DNA of 8,624 nucleotides from Bacillota bacterium (GTDB lineage Bacteria > Bacillota > Clostridia > Lachnospirales > Lachnospiraceae). The notes beneath the pieces were generated by a model. It searched no databases. It worked only from the letters and a program-made list of their open reading frames with translations, and was not told where the DNA came from. Below, in pieces: positions 1 through 6,380 of this stretch (positions are counted from its first letter, which is position 1; each line of letters opens with the position of its first letter). Where the stretch lies: assembly GCA_023398615.1 (NCBI GenBank), contig JAEWSD010000109.1, forward strand, positions 1 through 8,624, given 5' to 3'. A program made the translations under genes and the position numbers.

Positions 1-343
1 TAGAGCCGGAGGTGGTAAATACATAGTACTTACCCCTAAACTTTCTGCCTATATTGTCCGGGTTTTCCATGAACTTTGCTATGTCCGCCAAGCGGATATC
101 CCTGTCGGTGGTCCAAAGGTCGAAGTGTTCCATCATATCCCTCTTGTTTGTGACAGGAAGCTCGGATAGTTTGAATTCATCGGAGGTACCCTCATAGAGC
201 TTTTTATAATACGGACTGTTCGCTTTTGCATAAGCCACAAGATCTTTCAATCTGGCTTCTCTCAATTTGTCACGTTCCGAAGCAGACATCTTACCGTATT
301 TGGATGTAAGCATAATTGCTTTTAATAACCCAATCTGTTTCAT
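1..343 (-). CDS. Phenylacetate-CoA ligase (PaaK/CapK)-like adenylating enzyme, N-terminal part
   Basis: Translating the minus strand from the ATG at 343-341 gives 114 residues that stay open to the window edge, so the 3' part is missing. The N-terminus (LVAYAKANSPYYKKLYEG at about 35-52, then LPVTNKRDM at 62-70) is the pattern of PaaK/CapK-type ligases. The last residues, FTTSGS, are the start of the Ser/Thr/Gly-rich ATP-binding P-loop (TSGSTG) of adenylate-forming enzymes. Members activate a carboxylate with ATP to an acyl-AMP and usually pass it to CoA in the cytoplasm. The true substrate cannot be read from this fragment; many relatives act on compounds other than phenylacetate. The start is supported by AAGGAGG seven bases upstream, which lies inside the end of the TetR gene. 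The ATG overlaps the TetR stop as ATGA, so translation is probably coupled. Family call fairly sure, substrate unknown. Confidence 0.8.
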   Translation of the reverse strand, partial: MKQIGLLKAIMLTSKYGKMSASERDKLREARLKDLVAYAKANSPYYKKLYEGTSDEFKLSELPVTNKRDMMEHFDLWTTDRDIRLADIAKFMENPDNIGRKFRGKYYVFTTSGS

Positions 344-984
344 AAGGTATCCTCCTTAACATTTCCCCGTAGGAACAGGTCCAGATATTCCCGGATTTCC
401 GACTGAATAGTTACTGCATTCTGAAAAAAAAGTTCCGGGCAGTCTTTATATTGTTCGAGATAACCGGTAATGATTGTGTTGATGTACATTGTGAGTGCCT
501 TTTCCAGAGCGGTACTGCTAATATCGCTGTTAAGCTCCAATAATTGTACGGCCTCATGAATTACCAGGAAAGAATGTCTCTGCACGCCTGTCATATATCT
601 CGCAAAGAGACTGTTCTTTTCGCTGGAGATCTGGCGGCTGGCCTCTTTGGCGGCCGTATTCACAAAATGAATCTCAAGCGGATACCGTTGATACAACTCC
701 AATTTCCTGTTCATGCTCTCAAATATCAACTGGTAGAAGCTAGCTGCTTCCGGTATGTCAGATTGTACCGTGAGCAGATTCATAGAATGCTCGAGCAGAA
801 AAAGATAAAAGTTCTTTTTACTGCTGAAATAGTGAAAAAGTATTCCTTTTGATATCTTACACAATTTCGTGATCGCATCTGTGCCTGCATCCGAATAGGA
901 TTTACCGGTAAACTCCAGAAGCCCTGCCCGTATGATCGAATCCCGCTTTTCCTGCGGTAAATTGTTAAATGCTTCTATGCCCAT
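340..984 (-). CDS. TetR/AcrR-family transcriptional regulator
   Basis: A 214-residue protein of typical TetR length. The N-terminal DNA-binding domain (about 10-60) holds the helix-turn-helix and the hallmark KGILFHYFSSKKNFYLFL segment (46-63), which matches the G-x-Y-x-Y/HF-x-x-K-x-x-L signature of TetR proteins. The C-terminal two thirds is all-helical and variable, as expected for a ligand-binding and dimerisation domain; its ligand cannot be guessed. The ATG at 984 follows a GAGGT ribosome binding site. The gene is first in a minus-strand operon with the PaaK-like ligase, whose start codon overlaps this stop. A promoter at 1069-1097 with an embedded palindrome suggests it represses itself and the ligase, with an acid or acyl-CoA related to the ligase reaction as a possible inducer. 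The latter is inference only. Confidence 0.9.
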   Translation of the reverse strand: MGIEAFNNLPQEKRDSIIRAGLLEFTGKSYSDAGTDAITKLCKISKGILFHYFSSKKNFYLFLLEHSMNLLTVQSDIPEAASFYQLIFESMNRKLELYQRYPLEIHFVNTAAKEASRQISSEKNSLFARYMTGVQRHSFLVIHEAVQLLELNSDISSTALEKALTMYINTIITGYLEQYKDCPELFFQNAVTIQSEIREYLDLFLRGNVKEDTL

Positions 985-1038
985 AATTATGTTACCTCAT
1001 AAATATTAACTGAAAGTCAATATATTTTTAAAAAATGA

Positions 1039-1054
1039 CTGTCATTTATGACAG
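1039..1054. promoter_or_regulatory. Second palindrome in the TetR leader
   Basis: CTGTCATTTATGACAG has 7-base perfect arms around a 2-base centre. It shares the GTCA/TGAC half-site with the operator at 1081-1098 and lies just downstream of the predicted start of transcription, so it may be a second repressor site. It could also be chance in AT-rich DNA. Confidence 0.45.
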
Positions 1055-1068
1055 CTTTTACAATAAGA

Positions 1069-1097
1069 ATCATAACACAGATTGACTAATCAGTCAA
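1069..1097 (-). promoter_or_regulatory. Promoter of the TetR-ligase operon
   Basis: Read on the minus strand, a -35 box TTGACT (1097-1092) is followed by exactly 17 bases and a -10 box TATGAT (1074-1069). Each box matches the sigma-A consensus at five of six positions. Transcription would start near 1062, about 78 bases before the TetR ATG. The -35 box is one arm of the operator-like palindrome, so a bound repressor would block RNA polymerase. Confidence 0.75.
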
Positions 1098-1098
1098 T
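1081..1098. promoter_or_regulatory. TetR-type operator palindrome
   Basis: ATTGACTAATCAGTCAAT is an 18-base near-perfect palindrome (only the two positions flanking the central two bases fail to pair). TTGACT..AGTCAA arms are typical of operators for TetR proteins in Clostridia. It overlaps the -35 box of the TetR promoter, the usual place for steric repression. Confidence 0.7.
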
Positions 1099-1173
1099 GC
1101 CGTTTCATCAAAATATTTCCAAATTATTTTGAGCCTTTTTGGTGTAATAGAAAATGAATTTTTATTTTCGGGA

Positions 1174-1201
1174 TTGAATAAAACATGTGACCGGATAGAA
1201 T
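1174..1201 (+). promoter_or_regulatory. Probable promoter of the sigma/anti-sigma pair
   Basis: TTGAAT (1174-1179), a 16-base spacer and TAGAAT (1196-1201) form a plausible sigma-A promoter. The predicted start of transcription near 1208 precedes the ribosome binding site at 1223-1230. This placement argues that translation starts near 1231-1240 and not further upstream. I cannot exclude an additional ECF-type self-activated promoter. Confidence 0.45.
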
Positions 1202-1239
1202 ATCCTTGTGTATTTATAAGTGAAGGGTGGTTGAAATAC

Positions 1240-1785
1240 TTGAATGATGCGAAACTCATTGAAAAACTTAAAAAGCAGAATGAGCGTGCCCTGGAACTTG
1301 TTATAAAACAATACGGAGGATATGTTTACACGATAGTACATAATATTCTGGGAAACATGACGGCACAGGACATGGAAGAAACGGTCGCGGACGTTTTTAT
1401 CAAACTGTGGAGGCGTGCGGAATATTTGGACGATGAGAAACCACTCAAGCCGTATTTGATAGGTATCGCGCGCAATACCGCCAAAAACAAGCTACGGGAG
1501 CAGACATTTACGGTATCTTTGGAGGATAATGAGATACCTTTGGAATGTAATTTCATTGAAAATCTGGAGCAAAAGGAGAAAATCCGCATTATAAAGGATT
1601 CCTTGCAGAAAATGAAACCGGAAGACCGCAGTATATTCATCCGATATTATTACAACTATGAGAAGATCAGGGATATATCTCTTGCTCTTAAGCTCAGCGA
1701 ATCTGCCGTTAAAATGAAATTACACAGGACAAGAAAAATTCTTCAGGAAACTTTATCAGAAAGGGGTTATGCATATGAAGGTTAA
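1240..1785 (+). CDS. ECF-type RNA polymerase sigma factor
   Basis: A 181-residue protein in the normal size range for extracytoplasmic-function sigma factors, which direct RNA polymerase to stress or envelope promoters. The sigma-2 region spans about 11-88: DMEETVADVFIKLWRRA (44-60) covers the core-binding and -10-recognition helices and PYLIGIARNTAKNKLRE (71-87) follows. Sigma-4 spans about 115-170, with the helix-turn-helix ISLALKLSESAVKMKLHR (146-163) that reads the -35 element. The frame stays open up to 1129, but the TTG at 1240 gives the usual family start (NDAKLIEKLKKQNERALE), has AAGGGTGG 9 bases upstream, and lies downstream of the promoter at 1174-1201. The TTG at 1231 is an alternative only 3 bases from the same site. 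The 3' end overlaps the next gene, a classic sigma/anti-sigma arrangement. Target promoters are unknown. Confidence 0.85.
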   Translation: MNDAKLIEKLKKQNERALELVIKQYGGYVYTIVHNILGNMTAQDMEETVADVFIKLWRRAEYLDDEKPLKPYLIGIARNTAKNKLREQTFTVSLEDNEIPLECNFIENLEQKEKIRIIKDSLQKMKPEDRSIFIRYYYNYEKIRDISLALKLSESAVKMKLHRTRKILQETLSERGYAYEG

Positions 1786-2419
1786 TATCTCGGATCTATT
1801 GGATGATTTCACACCTGAACAGGAGCTGGATTTCCTTGAATCCAATAAGGAAACCATTCATCTTAATGCAGTAAAACGTCGTGTCAGCAAAAAAATTGCA
1901 CAGTCGAAAGGAGATCATTTCATGAGTTATCATTTAAGAAAGAGGATTGCAGCCGTATGTCTGTGCGGTCTTGCCGTTCTTACCATAGGCGGGATTACCG
2001 TAAATGCGGCCACAGGCGGAGCTCTGGCGGATTCGATCAGAGTAACGATTATTGGCAAAGACGGTACCGAGGAGAAAAGTTTAAATTTCAAAGATGCGTA
2101 TAAAAACGAAGAGGGCAATATGGTGTTTGAATATGCCCTGCCTGATGAGTCCTTTGTCATAGCACAGGACGGCGATTCCGCAGAGATAGTAGTTGAAGAC
2201 ATGGATGGTGCGCTTAGTTATCATTCCAGTGTATCGGAAACGGGGGAAGAGGATGAGCAGATTACTGTAGATACTTCCGGTTCCGGAAATCACGGAATCG
2301 ATTTAGAGAAGTATGAAGGCTATGCTCCCGGAACCTATGAGGAAACGAACGATAAAGGGGTAACTTATAGCATTCATGTTTCTGAAAGCGGATCTGTTAC
2401 GATAAAGGAAAAGGAATAA
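1775..2419 (+). CDS. Putative membrane-anchored anti-sigma factor
   Basis: A 214-residue protein with a charged cytoplasmic N-terminus (1-55), one membrane helix (about 58-77) and an acidic extracytoplasmic domain (80-214). Topology and its position right after an ECF sigma gene (11-base overlap) suggest it holds that sigma inactive until an envelope signal triggers its release. I see no HxxxCxxC zinc anti-sigma motif, so it is not a ZAS-type factor, and the outer domain is not one I recognise. Of two in-frame ATGs, the one at 1775 lies 8 bases after AGAAAGGGG, while the one at 1769 is only 2 bases away; I chose 1775. A second strong ribosome binding site (AAAGGAG, 1907-1913) sits 8 bases before an in-frame ATG at 1922, which would give a form lacking the cytoplasmic domain. 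The function is inferred from context and topology. Confidence 0.7.
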   Translation: MKVNISDLLDDFTPEQELDFLESNKETIHLNAVKRRVSKKIAQSKGDHFMSYHLRKRIAAVCLCGLAVLTIGGITVNAATGGALADSIRVTIIGKDGTEEKSLNFKDAYKNEEGNMVFEYALPDESFVIAQDGDSAEIVVEDMDGALSYHSSVSETGEEDEQITVDTSGSGNHGIDLEKYEGYAPGTYEETNDKGVTYSIHVSESGSVTIKEKE

Positions 2420-2434
2420 GAGCAGAAAGCCGGA

Positions 2435-2483
2435 GCCGCCGTAAATACCGCAATCCTTTACTAGATTGTGCATTTGCGGCGGC
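2435..2483. terminator. Long hairpin between convergent genes
   Basis: GCCGCCGTAAAT...CGCAATC (2435-2455) pairs with GATTGTG..ATTTGCGGCGGC (2464-2483), with one G-U pair and a small bulge, around an 8-base loop. It lies between the stop of the anti-sigma gene (2419) and the stop of the convergent gene (2516). The T-run on the plus side is short (CCTTTC) and the minus side ends in a weak pyrimidine stretch, so it may terminate in both directions but is not a textbook terminator. Confidence 0.6.
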
Positions 2484-2515
2484 CTTTCGCGTTGCAGGGA
2501 ACCGGTAATGGCCCC

Positions 2516-3151
2516 TTATTTGTCATTCTTCGCTTTGCTTAAGCGTTCAAATTCGATTCCGAAAAATCTTACCTTGCTTGCGTATGGGATCAGTGTGAGG
2601 ATAATAAAACCGCCGATCAAAGTGATATCGGTACTGTCGATTGTAACGGTAAAAATCTTTTTGATCAGAAACAGCAATATGGTAGCGATGGCTAATATCC
2701 GGCTTAACAGCCAGAAGTTGTCAACCGCTTTCTTTTTCTTTTCCTCCGTTAGATTTGCCTTATCACACAATACGGAGTTCCTGACGGATTTATAATCTAT
2801 CAATGTAATATTATCGGCTTGCTTTATCGTATAGGCATCATTGGGAACCCGAATAATTTCAAAATACGGTTCCGTGTCCTTCGGAAGGACGAAATAGGCA
2901 AACGTGCAGAAATCGCATAACTGTTTGTGGAATTTGTGTGCCTGTTTTCTCTTTCGTTTTAAATAACGTGCCGCCTCCTCTGATTTTACCACGAAGACAA
3001 TCAACGGAGTGTTTGTCTGCGGATCGATAACCGCTAAATCCGTGCGATAATGGGAATTCTTGACCCTGTAATCAGTAACGATACTGTTTTCGGGGTAATC
3101 ATGTTCTCTCAGGTAGTTGATCAGATGAATAATAATAGCCTCACATTCCAT
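2516..3151 (-). CDS. PD-(D/E)XK/HsdR_N-like domain protein with two membrane helices
   Basis: A 211-residue protein. Residues about 1-120 resemble the N-terminal nuclease-fold domain of type I restriction HsdR proteins: YRTDLAVIDPQTNTPLIVFVVK (35-56) places an aspartate (D38) and a lysine (K56) as in PD-(D/E)XK enzymes, and Q70 follows on the next helix. The acidic residue expected two before the lysine is valine (V54), so nuclease activity is doubtful. After a basic linker (EEKKKKAV) come two hydrophobic segments, about 147-168 and 175-192, then a charged tail; the domain would be tethered to the inner face of the membrane. No restriction, modification or specificity subunit is nearby. The ATG at 3151 follows AAAGGAA at good spacing. 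The gene stands alone, convergent with the sigma pair and divergent from the glycosidase. The fold is a resemblance call and the function is unknown. Confidence 0.65.
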   Translation of the reverse strand: MECEAIIIHLINYLREHDYPENSIVTDYRVKNSHYRTDLAVIDPQTNTPLIVFVVKSEEAARYLKRKRKQAHKFHKQLCDFCTFAYFVLPKDTEPYFEIIRVPNDAYTIKQADNITLIDYKSVRNSVLCDKANLTEEKKKKAVDNFWLLSRILAIATILLFLIKKIFTVTIDSTDITLIGGFIILTLIPYASKVRFFGIEFERLSKAKNDK

Positions 3152-3194
3152 AAGGTATTCCTTTCAAAAACACTTTTAACTTCCTTTACTAACT

Positions 3195-3225
3195 ATCATA
3201 TTTTAACATGGGAGACATATTCCAA
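3195..3225 (-). promoter_or_regulatory. Possible promoter of the membrane nuclease-like gene
   Basis: On the minus strand TTGGAA (3225-3220), 19 bases, then TATGAT (3200-3195). The -10 box is good but the spacer is 2 bases longer than ideal, so this is tentative. The rest of the divergent intergenic region 3152-3375 is AT-rich and holds only this and the glycosidase promoter. Confidence 0.3.
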
Positions 3226-3323
3226 AATCTTTTCTCCCGGCATATCCTTTCCTTGTACATTCTCCCATACATTTAATATCCGGTATGGTTTATGAATTCA
3301 ATGGTTTGCTCTGTCTAATAATA

Positions 3324-3352
3324 TTGTTAAAGATATCTGATTGGACTATAAT
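3324..3352 (+). promoter_or_regulatory. Promoter of the glycoside hydrolase gene
   Basis: TTGTTA (3324-3329), a 17-base spacer and a perfect TATAAT (3347-3352). Transcription would start near 3359, giving a very short leader before the ribosome binding site GGAGG (3366-3370) and the ATG at 3376. The ten bases TAATAATATT occur at 3316-3325 and again at 3349-3358, flanking and overlapping the promoter boxes, which could be a regulator site. Confidence 0.7.
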
Positions 3353-3375
3353 AATATTATATAACGGAGGTAATT

Positions 3376-5358
3376 ATGAAAGAATTGGAATACAGGCAGA
3401 TTCATCTGGATTTTCATACATCACCCTTTATTAACGATGTCGGAAGTGCATTTGACCCGGAAGCTTTTGTCAGGACCTTGAAGGAAGCTGAGGTCACTTC
3501 TGTGAATGTGTTTGCAAAATGCCATCATGGTATGTGCTACTATCCGACCAAAATAGGGAAGATGCATCCTTCCTTAACATTTGATTTACTTGGCGGGATG
3601 TTAAAGGTGCTTCACCGTGAGGGCATAAAGGCGCCGGTTTACTTCCCGGTAGGATGGGAAGAAACCGCAGCCGAAAACCTTAACTGGCTGGAGGTCGATA
3701 AGGATGGAGTGATCGGAGGGAGTAAGACCTTTGAAGCAGGCTATTATAAATGGAAAAAGCTCTGTCTGAATAAGGAGGAATACTTAAATTATATTCTTGC
3801 ACAAACACAGGAATTAATTGACGGGTACCAGGTGGACGGTTTCTGGTATGATATTATAACCCAAAATGAATGCGTATGCCCGGATTGCCTGAAAGACATG
3901 AGGGAATTGGGGCTGGATCCGCAGAAACAGGAGGACCGGAGGAAGCATGATCTTATCGTACTGAAGCGGTTTATGAAAAAGGTGTATGAGTATGTGAAGG
4001 GCAAACTCCCCGGGGCAACCGTATTTTTTAACGGGAACTGGGCCATTGACGGTGGGTATGACCCGGAATATAACGTTATGGAAAGAGGACGGTACCAGAC
4101 GCATCTTGAGATTGAATCCCTTCCTTCTGAAATCTGGGGCTATAACCATTTCCCGCTTTATGTCAACTATCATAACAGGGATAATGCGGAGCTGGTCGGA
4201 ATGAACGGCAAATTTCATACCGCCTGGGGAGATTTCGGAAGCTTAAGGAATGAGGAAGCACTGGAATACGAATGCTTCCGTATGATAATGAACGGTGCGA
4301 AATGCTGTATCGGAGATCAGCTGCACCCCAGAGGGGTGCTGGATAAAGCCGTTTACCAGCGAATAGGGAAGGTATACCGGCAGATCGAGGAAAGGGAACC
4401 CTGGTGTGCCGGGAGTAAAAAATTAAGCGAAATCGGTGTACTTGTTGCCCGGAATGTGCTGCAGGACGATTCTTCGGCCGATGAAGGCGTCATGAGGATG
4501 CTGCTGGAGCTGCACTACTGTTTCGATTTCATTGACTGCCGGTCGGATTTCTCAAGGTACCGGCTGATTATCCTTCCGGATAAAGTGGTGTGCGGCAGGG
4601 AGCTCGCAGACCGGCTGTCGGATTATATGAAGCAAGGCGGAAAGGTGCTGGCTACCCATCAATCGGGTCTGGATGAGGCGGGTACTTTCTTTCAGTTCAG
4701 GGAAATGGGTGTGGAGTATCTCGGCGAAAATGAATATTGTCCGGCCTATATCATATTGGGAGACGAGCTGTCCGGGAATATTGCGCCGATGGAGTATGTA
4801 ATGTACGAAAGAGGCTCTCTGGTAAAGAAGAAGGAAGAGGCAAAAGTGCTTGCGGAGCTTGGTAAGCCGTATTTTAACCGTACCTATGACCGCTTTTGTT
4901 CACACAGGCAGTTCCCGTATGAAGGGTTAATGAATGCCCCGGCGGCAGTCCGCAACGGAAATGTAATCTATGTGTCCAATCCCTTATTTACGGACTATAT
5001 CAATTACGGCGTCAGGGTTTACAGGGATATTATCGCAAACTGTATCGAAATGCTTCTTGAAAGACCCCTGCTCCGGACAAATCTTCCTTCCAGTGCGGAG
5101 GTAACCTTGCGGCGGCAGGAAGACCGGATGGTAATGCATATCCTCCATTACATTGCGGAAAGGAAAAGCAGGAAGTTTGATATCGTTGATACGAAGCTCC
5201 CGCTGTATCACTCGGAGGTCAGGATAAGAGTGGAAAAAGTACCGGAAAGAGTATACGCCGCACCGGGCGGGCAGGAGCTGGATTTTGTGATCGAGGACGG
5301 GTATGTCGTAGCTACCGTGCCGGAAATATACGGACATGCTATGATAGTGGTCGAATAA
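3376..5358 (+). CDS. Glycoside hydrolase, GHL6/GH151 alpha-L-fucosidase-like
   Basis: A 660-residue protein without signal peptide, so probably cytoplasmic and acting on imported oligosaccharides. The N-terminal TIM-barrel region (about 5-345) carries the signatures I associate with the GHL6/GH151 group: IHLDFHTSPFI (9-19), VFAKCHHGMCYYPTKIGKMHP (45-65) and VDGFWYDI (153-160), where D159 is a likely catalytic acid residue on a strand end. A CVCPDC cluster (166-171) follows. The segment HTAWGDFGSLRNEEALEYECFRMIMNGAKCCIGDQLHP (281-318) closes the barrel. Residues about 350-560 look like a beta-galactosidase trimerisation (GH42 middle) domain, and 570-660 a beta-rich C-terminal domain. Characterised GH151 members release alpha-L-fucose; the substrate here is inferred by resemblance and could differ. 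Start: ATG 5 bases after GGAGG. No transporter gene is adjacent; a MerR regulator follows. A hand-counted line within the gene (4441-4500) is about 57% G+C, higher than in flanking genes. Confidence 0.75.
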   Translation: MKELEYRQIHLDFHTSPFINDVGSAFDPEAFVRTLKEAEVTSVNVFAKCHHGMCYYPTKIGKMHPSLTFDLLGGMLKVLHREGIKAPVYFPVGWEETAAENLNWLEVDKDGVIGGSKTFEAGYYKWKKLCLNKEEYLNYILAQTQELIDGYQVDGFWYDIITQNECVCPDCLKDMRELGLDPQKQEDRRKHDLIVLKRFMKKVYEYVKGKLPGATVFFNGNWAIDGGYDPEYNVMERGRYQTHLEIESLPSEIWGYNHFPLYVNYHNRDNAELVGMNGKFHTAWGDFGSLRNEEALEYECFRMIMNGAKCCIGDQLHPRGVLDKAVYQRIGKVYRQIEEREPWCAGSKKLSEIGVLVARNVLQDDSSADEGVMRMLLELHYCFDFIDCRSDFSRYRLIILPDKVVCGRELADRLSDYMKQGGKVLATHQSGLDEAGTFFQFREMGVEYLGENEYCPAYIILGDELSGNIAPMEYVMYERGSLVKKKEEAKVLAELGKPYFNRTYDRFCSHRQFPYEGLMNAPAAVRNGNVIYVSNPLFTDYINYGVRVYRDIIANCIEMLLERPLLRTNLPSSAEVTLRRQEDRMVMHILHYIAERKSRKFDIVDTKLPLYHSEVRIRVEKVPERVYAAPGGQELDFVIEDGYVVATVPEIYGHAMIVVE

Positions 5359-5367
5359 TATGTAACC

Positions 5368-5399
5368 TTGGAATATCGTTGTTGTTAATAAAGTATATA
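5368..5399 (+). promoter_or_regulatory. Weak possible promoter of the MerR gene
   Basis: TTGGAA (5368-5373), 20 bases, TATATA (5394-5399). A 20-base spacer is the length used at MerR-activated promoters and could reflect self-regulation, but the boxes are modest and I see no clear dyad in the spacer. No terminator is visible after the glycosidase stop, so read-through from upstream is an alternative. Confidence 0.25.
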
Positions 5400-5455
5400 G
5401 CAGGTGCTTATCGTTTTGTACGGTCATATTTTTGAATGACGGGGAGGTTAATTAT

Positions 5456-6271
5456 ATGTCGGAAAAACAGGGTTATCTGAAAGGTCAACTGAAAGAAATC
5501 TTCGGGGTTTCAAGAGACACGTTGAGATATTATGAAAGCAAAGGAATCCTTTATCCCAAAAAGAAAAAGGAAAATAATTACCGTGAATATGATATTTATG
5601 ACATCTATACGTTAATGGTTGCGGATTTTTACAAAAAAAGAGGCTTGTCAATGAAAGAAGTGAAAGAAATAAAGGCGCTGCAATCCGAAAGCGGAATAGA
5701 TGAAATAAGACAAATGCTGTCAAGGAAAGAAACGGAATTGGAAGAGAACATCCGCAATCAGAAACGAATGCTGAAAAGAATCAGGGAGACGAAAGAATTC
5801 AGCAAAACGATCGAAGAGCATCTGGGTAAGTATTGTATAAAAGAGCTTCCTCTTTACGAAGTGATGTTTGATTTTTCCGATTTTATTGCTTTCGAGGAAT
5901 ATCGTGGGGTTTTACAGAATATGAACGCTGCGGAAGAAGATATTTTGTCTAAAGTTATGAGGATCGTGAAATTTGATAAAACCGGTATTACTGATACAAA
6001 TATGTATATTGTGGAGCATGCTAAGAGAACGCAGAAGAAAAAGAATGGGACTTATTTGGATTACCCGAAGTGTGCCTATACGATTGTAGAAGACGGGAGG
6101 TATAGCAATGAAGGAGACCATTTAAGGGCAGACATCTCTGATACGGCGGCAAAATGGGCGAAAGAACAGCGAATGGAATTTATCGGAGTCGGTTTTGGAA
6201 TTACCCGTCTCATTTCCTATCGGCGCAATAAGGAACGTACCTATTTGGAAATTTTTATTCCCATCCGCTAA
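5456..6271 (+). CDS. MerR-family regulator with GyrI/BmrR-like effector-binding domain
   Basis: A 271-residue protein. The N-terminal winged helix-turn-helix (about 8-75) has the typical LKGQLKEIFGVSRDTLRYYESKGIL (8-32), the wing NYREYDIYDI and the second helix pair FYKKRGLSMKEVKEI. A long coiled coil (about 82-122) for dimerisation follows. The C-terminal 140 residues end in GFGITRLISYRRNKERTYLEIFIPI, the pattern of GyrI-like/AraC effector-binding domains found in BmrR and TipA-type regulators, which sense cationic or amphipathic drugs. Such proteins twist promoters with 19-20 base spacers to activate them. The ATG at 5456 is chosen because GGGGAGG (5441-5447) lies 8 bases upstream; the frame extends to a TTG at 5432 that lies before this ribosome binding site. 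Likely targets are the CPBP protease gene downstream and the membrane protein gene at 7925-8392. The ligand is unknown, and a sugar-related signal from the upstream glycosidase cannot be excluded. Confidence 0.88.
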   Translation: MSEKQGYLKGQLKEIFGVSRDTLRYYESKGILYPKKKKENNYREYDIYDIYTLMVADFYKKRGLSMKEVKEIKALQSESGIDEIRQMLSRKETELEENIRNQKRMLKRIRETKEFSKTIEEHLGKYCIKELPLYEVMFDFSDFIAFEEYRGVLQNMNAAEEDILSKVMRIVKFDKTGITDTNMYIVEHAKRTQKKKNGTYLDYPKCAYTIVEDGRYSNEGDHLRADISDTAAKWAKEQRMEFIGVGFGITRLISYRRNKERTYLEIFIPIR

Positions 6272-6304
6272 TCAGGATATTATAAGAAAACTTTCATAGA
6301 GATA

Positions 6305-6335
6305 TTGACATGGGGGCGGCACCACAGTTTAAACT
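6305..6335 (+). promoter_or_regulatory. MerR-style promoter of the CPBP protease gene
   Basis: A perfect -35 box TTGACA (6305-6310) is followed by 19 bases and TAAACT (6330-6335), or by 17 bases and the poorer TTTAAA (6328-6333). The GC-rich spacer holds an imperfect dyad GGGGCGGCACC (6313-6323). A palindrome AGTTTAAACT (6326-6335) covers the -10 box. The long spacer and the MerR gene directly upstream suggest MerR control. Confidence 0.5.
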
Positions 6336-6380
6336 TTCTCCTTATAGAACAGAAATAAACTTAAAAAGGAGAATTTAATT

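Noticed and set aside
544..852. Plus-strand open frame of about 100 codons
   Set aside because: It is antisense to the TetR gene, has no family resemblance or ribosome binding site, and is explained by the opposite strand.
1129..1239. Upstream extension of the sigma factor frame to a TTG at 1129
   Set aside because: No ribosome binding site precedes it, the predicted promoter lies inside the extension, and the added residues are not sigma-like.
3814..4218. Minus-strand open frame inside the glycoside hydrolase gene
   Set aside because: It is a shadow of a clearly coding plus-strand gene, without a ribosome binding site or recognisable product.
5423..5440. Inverted repeat GTCAT...ATGAC before the MerR gene
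   Set aside because: Only 5-base arms that do not extend, and it is not placed within a convincing promoter.
5432..5455. TTG start for the MerR gene
   Set aside because: The strong GGGGAGG lies downstream of this codon and is ideally placed for the ATG at 5456.
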